64,000 bases of DNA, from contig JAMPDE010000001.1 of assembly GCA_023665825.1 (NCBI GenBank), positions 1,012,355-1,076,354 on the forward strand, in the 5' to 3' direction. A program made the position numbers and the translations under genes. Position 1 is the stretch's first letter. Each line of letters starts with the position of its first letter. Shown in pieces: positions 1 through 7,607 of this stretch. Source of the stretch: Alistipes senegalensis. Lineage in GTDB: Bacteria > Bacteroidota > Bacteroidia > Bacteroidales > Rikenellaceae. The notes beneath the pieces are model-generated. The model ran no database searches. It had not been told where the DNA came from and worked only from the letters and a program-made list of their open reading frames with translations.

Positions 1-49
<49 letters not shown>

Positions 50-205
50 TATAAAAATAAATGTTTTGTTAGAGTCCTGACTATTCGATCTCCTCTTGAA
101 AAGGAAATTGACAGATAAATACTACATTTCTATTCTCTCAAATTAAAACCAGTAATTCAAAGAACCGTATCGAAAAAAGCCGCACTTTGTAGTGCGAAAG
201 GACTG

Positions 206-237
206 CAAAGATAAAACATCTTTTTCAATCCTCCAAA
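206..237 (-). promoter_or_regulatory. rRNA operon promoter P2 (proximal)
   Basis: On the minus strand a -7 box TATCTTTG (213 down to 206) lies 20 bp after a -33 TTTG (237 down to 234), the Bacteroidetes sigma-ABfr layout. It drives transcription toward the 16S gene about 160 bp away. Confidence 0.7.
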
Positions 238-354
238 CATTTTTCCAAAAAACCTTGCATTTTTTGAAGAACGACCCTCTTTTTCGGCTCGGAGCTCCTT
301 TATTGTAAACTCTCTGCTTGAATAAGAACGGGGCGTTTTTCTCGAACGCGGATG

Positions 355-385
355 CAAAGGTAACGACAAAATCCGAACTTGCAAA
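355..385 (-). promoter_or_regulatory. rRNA operon promoter P1 (distal)
   Basis: Minus-strand -7 box TACCTTTG (362 down to 355) with a -33 TTTG at 385-382 and a 19-bp spacer. Together with P2 this makes a tandem promoter pair for the rRNA operon. The whole stretch 50-440 is AT-rich leader and promoter DNA; no gene is supported in it. Confidence 0.7.
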
Positions 386-573
386 CAATTTATTAACTTT
401 TTTCAAAAAAAAGCGTTTTTTCTCCGAAACGGCCGGCATACCTATATTATATAAGGTTTTTTCAGCCCGGAAACGACCATGACCCGCCGAACCGCAAAGC
501 GGCCTGCCGTGCTAATAAAAAAATGCGTATCTTCGCATCGGAAAAACCATAACGCCTTAATCGATTCACGACA

Positions 574-1191
574 ATGAACTTTAAGAAAATAGCGATCCTC
601 ACGACCGTATTGGTGCTCCTCGACCAATTGCTGAAAATCTGGGTCAAGACCCACATGCTGCTCGACGAATCCATCACGGTCTTCCCCGACTGGTTCCAGC
701 TGCGGTTCATCGAGAACAACGGCGCGGCATTCGGCATGCACATCGCCTCGTCGGGCGGATTCGACTGGGGCAAGCTGCTGCTCGGCATTTTCCGCATCGC
801 AATGGTCGGCTTTCTCGTGTGGCTGCTCCGCAAGCTGTTGCCGAACCGCGAGAAAAAGACGCCGACGGGCGTTATCGTGGGGTTGACGTTGATTTTGGCC
901 GGCGCGCTGGGCAACATTCTCGACAGCGCATTCTACGGGTTGATTTTCTCGGCCTCGACACCCTACGAGGTGGCGCAGTTCGGGGGACACTACGCGGGAT
1001 TCATGATGGGCAAGGTGGTCGACATGTTCTACTTCCCACTGTTTCAGTGGAACAGCGTGCCGTCGTTCCTGCGGTTTCTGGTCGACGGCCACAACTATTT
1101 CTTCGGGGCGATTTTCAATCTGGCCGATGCCTACATCTCGGTCGCAACGGTCTATCTGCTTCTGTTCCAGTACCGTTACTTCTGCAAATAG
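574..1191 (+). CDS. lspA: Lipoprotein signal peptidase (signal peptidase II)
   Basis: A 205-residue inner-membrane aspartyl protease that cuts the signal peptide from prolipoproteins after lipidation of the lipobox cysteine. Visible family signatures are the N-terminal hydrophobic helix with a VLLDQLLK motif, ENNGAAFG (residues 48-55), a GNILDSAF block, and NLADAYIS near the end. The last two carry the two catalytic aspartates. It is slightly longer than the E. coli enzyme, with an insertion before the final motif, which is usual in Bacteroidetes. It suits this genome, which encodes many surface lipoproteins. A weak -7-like TATCTTCG lies at 528-535. The preceding gene is the divergent rRNA operon and the next is a tRNA. 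Confidence 0.95.
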   Translation: MNFKKIAILTTVLVLLDQLLKIWVKTHMLLDESITVFPDWFQLRFIENNGAAFGMHIASSGGFDWGKLLLGIFRIAMVGFLVWLLRKLLPNREKKTPTGVIVGLTLILAGALGNILDSAFYGLIFSASTPYEVAQFGGHYAGFMMGKVVDMFYFPLFQWNSVPSFLRFLVDGHNYFFGAIFNLADAYISVATVYLLLFQYRYFCK

Positions 1192-1243
1192 GCGTTTTGC
1201 AAAAAAATATCGGGTTCGATGACGGTATTTATAAAAAAAGTGT

Positions 1244-1251
1244 TACTTTTG
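1244..1251 (+). promoter_or_regulatory. -7 box of the tRNA-Leu(CAG) promoter
   Basis: TACTTTTG matches the TAnnTTTG consensus and lies about 100 bp before the tRNA. No convincing -33 element is visible. Confidence 0.4.
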
Positions 1252-1348
1252 CACACCGCAAATTCCGAAACGGACTCCGAATGCGCGGCAGCCGGCAAGC
1301 ACTCGCTAAAACCGACGGTCGACAGAACGGGGACACCTGAATAAAAAT

Positions 1349-1430
1349 GCCCAGGTGGCGGAATAGGTAGACGCGCACGTTTCAGGTGCGTGTGCCGCAA
1401 GGCGTGCAGGTTCGATTCCTGTCCTGGGCA
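1349..1430 (+). tRNA. tRNA-Leu (anticodon CAG)
   Basis: A class II tRNA of 82 nt. The acceptor arms GCCCAGG and CCTGGGC pair perfectly. The anticodon stem CACGT/GCGTG encloses loop TTCAGGT, giving anticodon CAG, which reads CUG. There is a long variable arm (TGCCGCAAGGCG) and a T-arm with GTTCGATTC. CCA is not encoded. Confidence 0.95.
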
Positions 1431-1434
1431 CTCA

Positions 1435-1470
1435 AAGGAACTGACAGACAAACTGTCGGTTCCTTTTTTC
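1435..1470 (+). terminator. Intrinsic terminator after tRNA-Leu(CAG)
   Basis: Stem GGAACTGACAG pairs with CTGTCGGTTCC around loop ACAAA, followed by TTTTTT. Confidence 0.8.
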
Positions 1471-1564
1471 GTTCCGCCGCCCTTTACCTTTGGGCGTCTT
1501 CGTGTACAAGCAAATGCCGCCCGCAAAGGAGTGAACGGACAACAATCAACGATAATTCCGATAT

Positions 1565-1599
1565 AAACAAAAGGGGCCGTTCGTATCGAACAGCCCCTT
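1565..1599 (-). terminator. Terminator after fabH
   Basis: On the minus strand, AAGGGGC...GCCCCTT, with inner GTTCG/CGAAC pairing, is followed by TTGTTT. It sits just beyond the fabH stop and ends the leftward yceD-rpmF-plsX-fabH group. Confidence 0.65.
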
Positions 1600-1625
1600 G
1601 AATATCGAAATATCTTAACGGAACC

Positions 1626-2627
1626 TTACGCCTTGCTGCCGTCGTACGCCCATTTGACGTAGATAGCACCCCACGTGTAACCGCCGCCGAACGCCGACAT
1701 AATCAGGTTGTCGCCCGGCTTCAACTCTTTCTCGTAATCGTAAAGGCAGGTCGGAATCGTCGCCGCCGTCGTGTTGCCGTTGCGGTCGATGTTGATCATG
1801 CACTTGTCCTGCGTGATGCCCATACGGCGGGCCGTCGCGTCGATGATGCGCAGGTTGGCCTGATGCGGCACCAGATAGCGGATATCGTCCGACGACAGGT
1901 TGTGACGCTCCATCATCTCGACCGAAACGTCGGCCATTTTCGAGACGGCAGCCTTGAATACGGCCTGACCGTCCCACGTGATGGTGTGCCAGTTGTTGGC
2001 GATCGTCTCGGGCGAAGCAGGGAAACGCGAACCGCCGGCTTTCATGTAGAGTTGCAGCTCGCCGGAACCGTCCGAATGGAGGATGGAGTCGATGACGCCG
2101 AATCCTTCGGTATTGGGCTCCAACAGCACGGCAGCGGCACCGTCACCGAAAAGCGGGCAGGTCGAACGGTCGGTGTAGTCGATGATGGACGACATCTTGT
2201 CGGCGCCGACGACGATCACCTTCTTGCTCGTACCCGATTCGATGAATTTCGCACCCGTCGTGAGCGCGAAGAGGAATCCGCTGCAAGCGGCCGACACGTC
2301 GTAAGCGAACGCGTTCTTGCAACCTGCCTGATCGGCGATCAGGTTGCCCGTCGAGGGGAAAAACATATCGGGCGTCACCGTAGCGCAAATCACCGCGTCG
2401 ATCTCCATCGGGTCGACACCCGTTTTGTCCAACAGATTGGTCACGGCACGCGCACCCATGTAGGAAGTGCCGATCCCCTCGCCTTTGAGGATGTGACGCG
2501 TCTTGATACCCGTATGCGAAGTGATCCACTCGTCGTTGGTATCGACCATACGGCTCAACTCGTCGTTGGTCAGAATGTAATCCGGGAGGTATTGTCCCAC
2601 TCCCGTAATCGCTGCTCGTATTTTCAT
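1626..2627 (-). CDS. fabH: 3-oxoacyl-ACP synthase III (FabH)
   Basis: KAS III condenses acetyl-CoA or another short acyl-CoA with malonyl-ACP and so starts type II fatty-acid synthesis in the cytoplasm. The 333-residue length is normal. The thiolase-fold active site is visible: catalytic Cys in AACSGF (about residue 115), His in VPHQAN (about 254) and Asn in [12 protein letters not shown] (about 285). The start [16 protein letters not shown] fits family N-termini. The gene lies 18 bp after plsX in the conserved order yceD-rpmF-plsX-fabH, so a shared transcript is likely. Confidence 0.97.
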   Translation of the reverse strand: MKIRAAITGVGQYLPDYILTNDELSRMVDTNDEWITSHTGIKTRHILKGEGIGTSYMGARAVTNLLDKTGVDPMEIDAVICATVTPDMFFPSTGNLIADQAGCKNAFAYDVSAACSGFLFALTTGAKFIESGTSKKVIVVGADKMSSIIDYTDRSTCPLFGDGAAAVLLEPNTEGFGVIDSILHSDGSGELQLYMKAGGSRFPASPETIANNWHTITWDGQAVFKAAVSKMADVSVEMMERHNLSSDDIRYLVPHQANLRIIDATARRMGITQDKCMINIDRNGNTTAATIPTCLYDYEKELKPGDNLIMSAFGGGYTWGAIYVKWAYDGSKA

Positions 2628-2645
2628 TTATTCAATGGTTAATCG

Positions 2646-3590
2646 TTACTCCTTAAATGCAAGCCGCAGGCGGTTGGTCAAGCCCGCCCGGATGCACTGT
2701 TCCGTCGAGCGGATCATGCTGCAAATGGCTTTGGGCGAAGAACATCCGTGACCGATGATGACCGGCGCATTGACACCCAACACGGGCGTTCCGCCGATAT
2801 TCTCGTAATTCATCGCCTCCCAGAACCCATTTTCGACGCCCGTCGCCCGGTTGATCCGATAGAGCCCTTCGGCCATTTTCAACACCGTGTTGCCCACGAA
2901 CCCGTCGCAGACGATGACATCGGCCACCTTGCCGGAAAAAATATGCGAACCCTCGACATTGCCGACGAAGTTGATGCGCGATTCAGCTTTCAGCAGCTCA
3001 TGCGTCGCTTTCGACTGCGCATTGCCTTTGGCCTCCTCCTCGCCGATGTTGAGCACGGCGACACGCGGCCGCTCGATTCCGAGCACCGACTCGGCATAGA
3101 CCGAACCGATAAGGCCGTACTGCGCCAGCACTTCGGGTTTGCAGTCCACGTTCAGCCCCACGTCGAGCAACAGCGCCGGACGTCCCGCAACGGTCGGAAT
3201 GACCGACGAAATCGTAGGCCGGATAACGCCCTCGATCGGTTTGACGGCATACATCGACCCGACCATCATCGCACCGGTCGAACCGGCGCTCGCGAAGCCG
3301 TCGATGGCTCCTTTGGCCAGATAACCGAATCCGACGACGATGCTCGAACCGCTCTTCGACCGGAACGCTTCGGCCGGATGATCGCCCATTCCGATCACTT
3401 CGGTCGTCGGAACGATGTCGAACCGATCGGCCAGGCACCCGTCGGCGGCCAAGATGTCGCGGATTTGCTTTTCGTCGCCGAACAACACGATGCGGCTTTC
3501 CGGCGCAATCGCGCCGAGTGCCATCACCGCGCCCTTGACTGCGGCTTCGGGGGCGAAATCGCCGCCCATCGCATCTACACCAATCTTCAT
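2646..3590 (-). CDS. plsX: Phosphate acyltransferase PlsX
   Basis: PlsX makes acyl-phosphate from acyl-ACP for the PlsY step of phospholipid synthesis. The family start motif MKIGVDAMGGDFAPEA is clear, as are GSTGAMMVGS and the C-terminal GHGCSSPKA. A longer reading upstream (MPELVM...) is possible, but the family begins at MKIGVDAMGGD, so the start at 3590 is preferred, giving about 314 residues. It sits between rpmF and fabH, the usual lipid-synthesis cluster. Confidence 0.95.
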   Translation of the reverse strand: MKIGVDAMGGDFAPEAAVKGAVMALGAIAPESRIVLFGDEKQIRDILAADGCLADRFDIVPTTEVIGMGDHPAEAFRSKSGSSIVVGFGYLAKGAIDGFASAGSTGAMMVGSMYAVKPIEGVIRPTISSVIPTVAGRPALLLDVGLNVDCKPEVLAQYGLIGSVYAESVLGIERPRVAVLNIGEEEAKGNAQSKATHELLKAESRINFVGNVEGSHIFSGKVADVIVCDGFVGNTVLKMAEGLYRINRATGVENGFWEAMNYENIGGTPVLGVNAPVIIGHGCSSPKAICSMIRSTEQCIRAGLTNRLRLAFKE

Positions 3591-3772
3591 CATAACCAAT
3601 TCAGGCAATAGACCAAGTTTTACTTACCATTCTCGCAGAACAACGAATCCGGCCCGACCCACCGCTGCATCCGCAGGCGAAAGTAGAAAAATCGCCCGCG
3701 ACGAAGCGCAGGAGGTGCCGATCGATTGTCCGACTGCCGAAATTCGCGAAACGACCCGCCGGGCCGCCGGAT

Positions 3773-3958
3773 TTATTCGGCCGCTTTTTTCTCGATAGCC
3801 AGTTTGCCGCGATAGAATCCGCATTCGGGGCATACGCGATGATAGAGCGTAGCGGCACCGCAATTGGAGCACGTAACGACCGTCGGAACGACCGCCTTGT
3901 AGTGAGTTCTCCGCTTATCGCGTCGCGTGGACGAGACTTTGTGTTTAGGATGTGCCAT
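3773..3958 (-). CDS. rpmF: 50S ribosomal protein L32
   Basis: A 61-residue basic protein of the large ribosomal subunit. It begins MAHPKHKVSSTRRDKRRTH, the L32 signature. A zinc-ribbon follows (CSNCG about residue 30 and CPECGFY about residue 44). It lies between the YceD-like gene and plsX, its normal position in bacteria, with about 180 bp before plsX. Confidence 0.97.
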   Translation of the reverse strand: MAHPKHKVSSTRRDKRRTHYKAVVPTVVTCSNCGAATLYHRVCPECGFYRGKLAIEKKAAE

Positions 3959-4004
3959 TTTTTATTAAGTTTTATTAATCAGTTTCTTTTCTATCTTTTC
4001 TCCA

Positions 4005-4101
4005 TTTCAGTAGCGCAACAACTTCCCGAAGCCTGACGACCCCCTTCGTGCTTAAAACGGCGTTCCTGACGCCGCGCTTAAAGCAGCTTTCTTAAAGCTG
4101 C
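4005..4101 (-). repeat. Family-A repeat at the 3' end of yceD
   Basis: Minus-strand hairpin GCAGCTTTAAGAAAGCTGC with a TTTAAG tract (the yceD stop codon is inside it), a second hairpin CGGCGTCAGGAACGCCG with TTTTAA, then a diverged family-A tail (CGTCAGGCTTCGGGAAGT...GCGCTACTGA). See the family-A finding. Confidence 0.7.
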
Positions 4102-4620
4102 CTGCTGTTCTTCGCCGAGCCGTTCAGTAGGGTGTTCGGCTTGTTGCTCGATCTCCGAAAACTCCTCGTCCGACACGATCCGAAAGCGTTTCAGCATCTC
4201 GGGATCGCAACCGCCCGCAGGATGCACCCGCTGGTAGGGAAGCGACAACACGATGCTTTCGTACAGGTACTGCGTCAAATCCACCTCCTCCTCACCGGGC
4301 GACAGCCACAACACTTCGCCGTCGTACTCGTCGGCCGGCAGGTCGGAAAAGCGCACCAACAACTGCCCCTCGAAATCGACGGGCACGTGGCAATCTTCCA
4401 AGCACCGGTCGCACGGAACCACGACCTCCCCCGTAATGCGGACGTCGAACGTCAATTGCGTTTCGGCGCGCTCCAAATGCACCTGCACCGAGCAGGAAGC
4501 ATCCTTGATTTCGGAGTTTTCGTAATTGCGGAACAAAGCCCCGTCCACCGAAAACCGGTAATCGTATCCTCCCGGTTTCAATGCCTTGAAAGCAACGGTA
4601 TATCGTTCGGAAAGCCCCAT
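4078..4620 (-). CDS. YceD-family protein (DUF177)
   Basis: A DUF177/YceD-type protein of about 180 residues. The family is encoded next to rpmF in most bacteria and has been linked to 23S rRNA metabolism, but its molecular role here is inferred only from family and position. It contains the CDRCLEDC segment seen in the family, with Cys residues near position 95, and an acidic middle region. The start at 4620 (MGLSERYTVAFKALKPGG) is preferred because the upstream in-frame ATG adds only poorly conserved residues. Its last residues (AALRKLL) and stop codon are encoded by a family-A terminator hairpin. Confidence 0.85.
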   Translation of the reverse strand: MGLSERYTVAFKALKPGGYDYRFSVDGALFRNYENSEIKDASCSVQVHLERAETQLTFDVRITGEVVVPCDRCLEDCHVPVDFEGQLLVRFSDLPADEYDGEVLWLSPGEEEVDLTQYLYESIVLSLPYQRVHPAGGCDPEMLKRFRIVSDEEFSEIEQQAEHPTERLGEEQQAALRKLL

Positions 4621-4670
4621 TCGAGCGCAATTAGTGCGCAAATTTACATACAAAAAAGAATAAAACCAAA

Positions 4671-4806
4671 TTTTTATTAGCGCTACGGACGCTCCGTTCG
4701 CTTCGGGAAGTTAGGAAGCGCACTGACCGCTCCGTTAAGAACTGAGTTTTAAGCGCTGCGGACGGGCGGCAGGCTTCGGACGGAAGGAAGCGCACGGACT
4801 GTCCGT
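4671..4806 (+). repeat. Family-A repeat, two tails
   Basis: Plus-oriented TTTTTATTAG followed by a family-A tail (GCTACGGACG...GAAGCGCACTGACC), then a hairpin-like CTCCGTTAAGAACTGAG with TTTTAA and a second tail. It fills most of the gap between yceD and rnpB. Confidence 0.75.
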
Positions 4807-4869
4807 AACACTTCCTCCCAAAAAGATCGCAATCGACGCAAGTAAGACGAAATACAAAAAAATTTGTCG

Positions 4870-4877
4870 TATCTTTG
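4870..4877 (+). promoter_or_regulatory. -7 box of rnpB promoter
   Basis: TATCTTTG directly before the predicted RNase P RNA 5' end. No clear -33 element is seen. Confidence 0.5.
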
Positions 4878-4880
4878 CGG

Positions 4881-5314
4881 GGCAGGCCCGCTCCGTCGCT
4901 GCCGACGCAGTTCGGGAGAGGAAAGTCCGGGCAACGCAGAGCACTACGCAAGCTAACGGCTTGATATCCGAGAGGGTATGGCAGCGTAACAGAGAATGAC
5001 CGCCCGCCGAGAAGGCGACTTCCGGCGGGTAAGGGTGAAAAGGCGGGGTAAGAGCCCACCGCGGAGGCAGCGATGTCGTCCGGCCGTACGTCCCGTAGGT
5101 TGCAAGACCATGTACACCGGTTTTTTATTAAGCGGGTGAAGTGCTAATCACTGTTTTCGTAAACGGTCGTAAGCATTCCTACCAACTTTAATAAATCGGG
5201 TTGCTCGCCCGATGCCGGGGGGTAGGTTGCTGGAGACGGCAGGCGACTGCCGCCGTAGATAAATGACGGAGACCCTGTTCAACAGGGCACAGAACCCGGC
5301 TTACAGGACCTGCA
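4881..5314 (+). ncRNA. rnpB: RNase P RNA (class A)
   Basis: The catalytic RNA that matures tRNA 5' ends. Conserved core segments are visible in order: GAGGAAAGTCCGGGC (4917-4931), AGAATGACCGCC, GGGTGAAAAGGCGGGGTAAG, GACGGCAGGCGACTGCC, and the 3' ACAGAACCCGGCTTACAGG (5290-5308). The terminal stem pairs GGCAGGCC near the start with GGACCTGC at the end. Ends are approximate. Confidence 0.93.
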
Positions 5315-5320
5315 AAACAA

Positions 5321-5360
5321 AGCGGAGGTATGCAAAACACACCTCCGCTTTTTCCTTTTT
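5321..5360 (+). terminator. rnpB terminator
   Basis: Perfect 9-bp stem AGCGGAGGT/ACCTCCGCT with an 11-nt loop, followed by TTTTCCTTTTTT. Confidence 0.85.
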
Positions 5361-5465
5361 TCCGCGCCGTCTTTCGTTATCCTTTTCTTTTCCGTTGCGC
5401 TCCTCTCGCTTTTCTCGTTTTGCCTCTTTCTCACTTCCGCATTGCGGGTACCTCCACCCTATTTA

Positions 5466-5996
5466 TTAAAACTTCACGCCGAAATAGAGCGCCGCATAGT
5501 CCGTTACATAAAGGAAGTTTCCCTTTTGAAATTCGGTCAGCAAATCGTATCCCACAGACAGTTCGTATTTGGGATTATCGATAATAAAGGCCCGAATGGG
5601 AAATCCGAAACCCACATCGCCGCACTTTTCATATACGAACCGATCATCCTTTTGGTAGGTATACCGGTGATAGACATATTGCACGTTCGCACCGACCTTG
5701 ATATAGCGGAATAGTTTCGGCAGCGGCGTGACCAACACCCCGACCGCACCGCTTGCCATCGTATTCATCCGCACGGGATCGATTCGCACGGAAGCGAACG
5801 AAAGGCGGCTTTGCAGCGCGACGTAGCGGGAAAAATCCCATTGGTATTCAGCAGAAAGCAGCGGGCCGAACCGGCTGTTGTAGTCGTAATCGGTTTCCAT
5901 CGCCATGCCGACCCCGACGCGCAAAATATGTTCTTGCGCCCGAAGGGTTGTTACCGTCGCCGCCAACAGGAACACGAGCATCCCGATTCTTTTCAT
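5466..5996 (-). CDS. Outer-membrane beta-barrel-like protein
   Basis: A 176-residue protein with a clear signal peptide (MKRIGMLVFLLAATVTTLRAQ) followed by alternating hydrophobic/polar stretches ending in aromatic residues. The chain ends in YFGVKF, a terminal Phe typical of outer-membrane barrels. No specific family is recognised; an eight-strand porin-like structure is inferred from the pattern. It is a single gene reading left, convergent with rnpB. Upstream is the AT-rich gap that may be the replication origin. Confidence 0.7.
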   Translation of the reverse strand: MKRIGMLVFLLAATVTTLRAQEHILRVGVGMAMETDYDYNSRFGPLLSAEYQWDFSRYVALQSRLSFASVRIDPVRMNTMASGAVGVLVTPLPKLFRYIKVGANVQYVYHRYTYQKDDRFVYEKCGDVGFGFPIRAFIIDNPKYELSVGYDLLTEFQKGNFLYVTDYAALYFGVKF

Positions 5997-6370
5997 TTTT
6001 CTTTTTTAATTTGATTTTAATAAAGAAATAAAAGAATAATAAATATAATGCCTGTCGATAGTGTGGATAATTTTTCGGGTCGATCGGTTTTTTACAATCT
6101 GGAAAAATTTTTGTTCTTTTTTCTTATTTTTAATTTATTGAAAATAAATATGATAGATAAAATAAGAAACAGTTGTTAATAAAAAATTTCCACATTTCGA
6201 CAACCGTTTTTATCAACATTTTTTGCCGGTTTCGGGCGGTCGCGGCGGTCGGTATCTTTTTGAAAAAAAAATTTGCTTTTCGCTTGCTTTCGGCTATATG
6301 TCGAAGCGGTTCGATTTTACAATTTTTGGAAGGAAAAGTTTTCACCGCTTTTCCTCCCGTTTTCAACCGG
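5997..6370. other. Candidate chromosomal replication origin (oriC)
   Basis: About 370 bp of strongly AT-rich DNA in a GC-rich genome, with no gene. It holds one perfect DnaA box on the minus strand (TGTGGATAA, 6062-6070), abutted by a two-mismatch copy (TGTCGATAG, 6053-6061). Further near-matches are TTATCAACA (6210-6218, one mismatch), TGTTAATAA (6174-6182) and ATTTCCACA (6186-6194). The rRNA operon and lipid genes point left from here, most of the right side points right, mnmG is nearby and parS-like sites lie 5 kb away. This is inference from pattern; an AT-rich promoter region is the alternative. Confidence 0.5.
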
Positions 6371-7426
6371 TTATCGACTGCTTGTCACCGCTTTTTCAAC
6401 AATGCGCCGGGCGATGCGGCGGTACCACTCCTCCACGCGCGGGTCGATGCCGACGGCCGGACGTCCCTCGTCCGAACACTCCATAATCGACTGTACGATA
6501 GGTATTTCGCCCAACAGTTTGATGCCGTTCTCTTCGGCATAGCGGCGTGCTCCGCCTTTGCCGAACAGATAGTAACGGTTGTCGGGCAGCTCTTCGGGCG
6601 TGAACCACGCCATGTTTTCGATGATGCCGGCGACCGGTATATTGACTTGTTCGTTGCGGAACAGCTCCACCCCGCGCATGACGTCGGCCACTGCCACCTG
6701 TTGCGGGGTCGAGACGATGACGGCCGAGTCGATTTTCAGTTCGTTGATGATCGACAGGTGGATGTCGCCCGTTCCGGGAGGCAGGTCGGCCAGCAGGAAA
6801 TCGAGCGTACCCCACTTCGTCTGGTGGATCATCTGTTTCAGGGCATTCACGGCCATTGCACCGCGCCACAGCAGGGCGTCGGTCGGTTTGATGAAAAATC
6901 CGATGGACATCAGCTTGATTTCCAGCGACTCGGCCGGAACGATCTGGTCGACGCCGTCTTCCTGCACGGCATCGGGCAGATAGCCCTCGACACCGAACAT
7001 TTTGGGTTGCGACGGGCCGTAAATATCGGCATCGAGCACGCCGACCCGATAGCCCAGATTGCGCAGCGCAATGGCCAGATTGGCCGTGACGGTCGATTTG
7101 CCCACACCGCCTTTGCCCGATGCGATCGCTATGACATGGGCGATGCCGCCCGTCGTGGTCTGCATCTTCGGTTCCGGTCGCGGGGCCGTGCTTCCCTCCC
7201 GGATGATTACCTGCACGGCATGTTTAGAAAATGCCTCTTTCAGTGCGGTTTCGACTTGTGCCTTGATTTTCAGCGCGAACGGGTCGCGCGTCTTGGCGAA
7301 ATGCAGCGTGACGGTGATTTTGTCATCCGTGCATGCGATGTTGCCGACCATTCCGCTGGTGACGATATTGGCGCCCGTTTCGGGATGGACGATGCCGGTC
7401 AGTAATTGCTGGATTCGTTGTTCCAT
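6371..7426 (-). CDS. mrp: Mrp/NBP35-family iron-sulfur carrier ATPase
   Basis: A cytoplasmic ParA-like P-loop protein thought to carry or assemble Fe-S clusters. An N-terminal MIP18/DUF59 domain (residues 1-90) is followed by the ATPase domain with deviant Walker A GKGGVGKST (about 108-116), the DADIYGPSQPKM switch and LPPGTGDIHLS. No CxxC cluster-binding pair is evident in the C-terminal part, as in many short Mrp proteins. The start at 7426 (MEQRIQQLLTGI) fits the family; an upstream ATG adds 18 poorly conserved residues. It is divergent from ybeY. Confidence 0.92.
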   Translation of the reverse strand: MEQRIQQLLTGIVHPETGANIVTSGMVGNIACTDDKITVTLHFAKTRDPFALKIKAQVETALKEAFSKHAVQVIIREGSTAPRPEPKMQTTTGGIAHVIAIASGKGGVGKSTVTANLAIALRNLGYRVGVLDADIYGPSQPKMFGVEGYLPDAVQEDGVDQIVPAESLEIKLMSIGFFIKPTDALLWRGAMAVNALKQMIHQTKWGTLDFLLADLPPGTGDIHLSIINELKIDSAVIVSTPQQVAVADVMRGVELFRNEQVNIPVAGIIENMAWFTPEELPDNRYYLFGKGGARRYAEENGIKLLGEIPIVQSIMECSDEGRPAVGIDPRVEEWYRRIARRIVEKAVTSSR

Positions 7427-7574
7427 ATCGTTTCTGGTTTTTCTTCTGTGACTGTTTTTTCCGCACGACAAATTTAACAAAAAAGCGAATTCTTCCGCAC
7501 GGATAGCATTGGCTGTTTCCCGAATCTCCCCGATACCTATTATAATATATGGGCGATGCTTGACAATTTATGCG

Positions 7575-7582
7575 TATCTTTG
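7575..7582 (+). promoter_or_regulatory. -7 box of ybeY promoter
   Basis: TATCTTTG lies 26 bp before the ATG at 7608. This position excludes the earlier in-frame ATG at 7509 as the natural start. Confidence 0.55.
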
Positions 7583-7607
7583 TCGGACCGTAAGTATCCT
7601 TGCTCAA

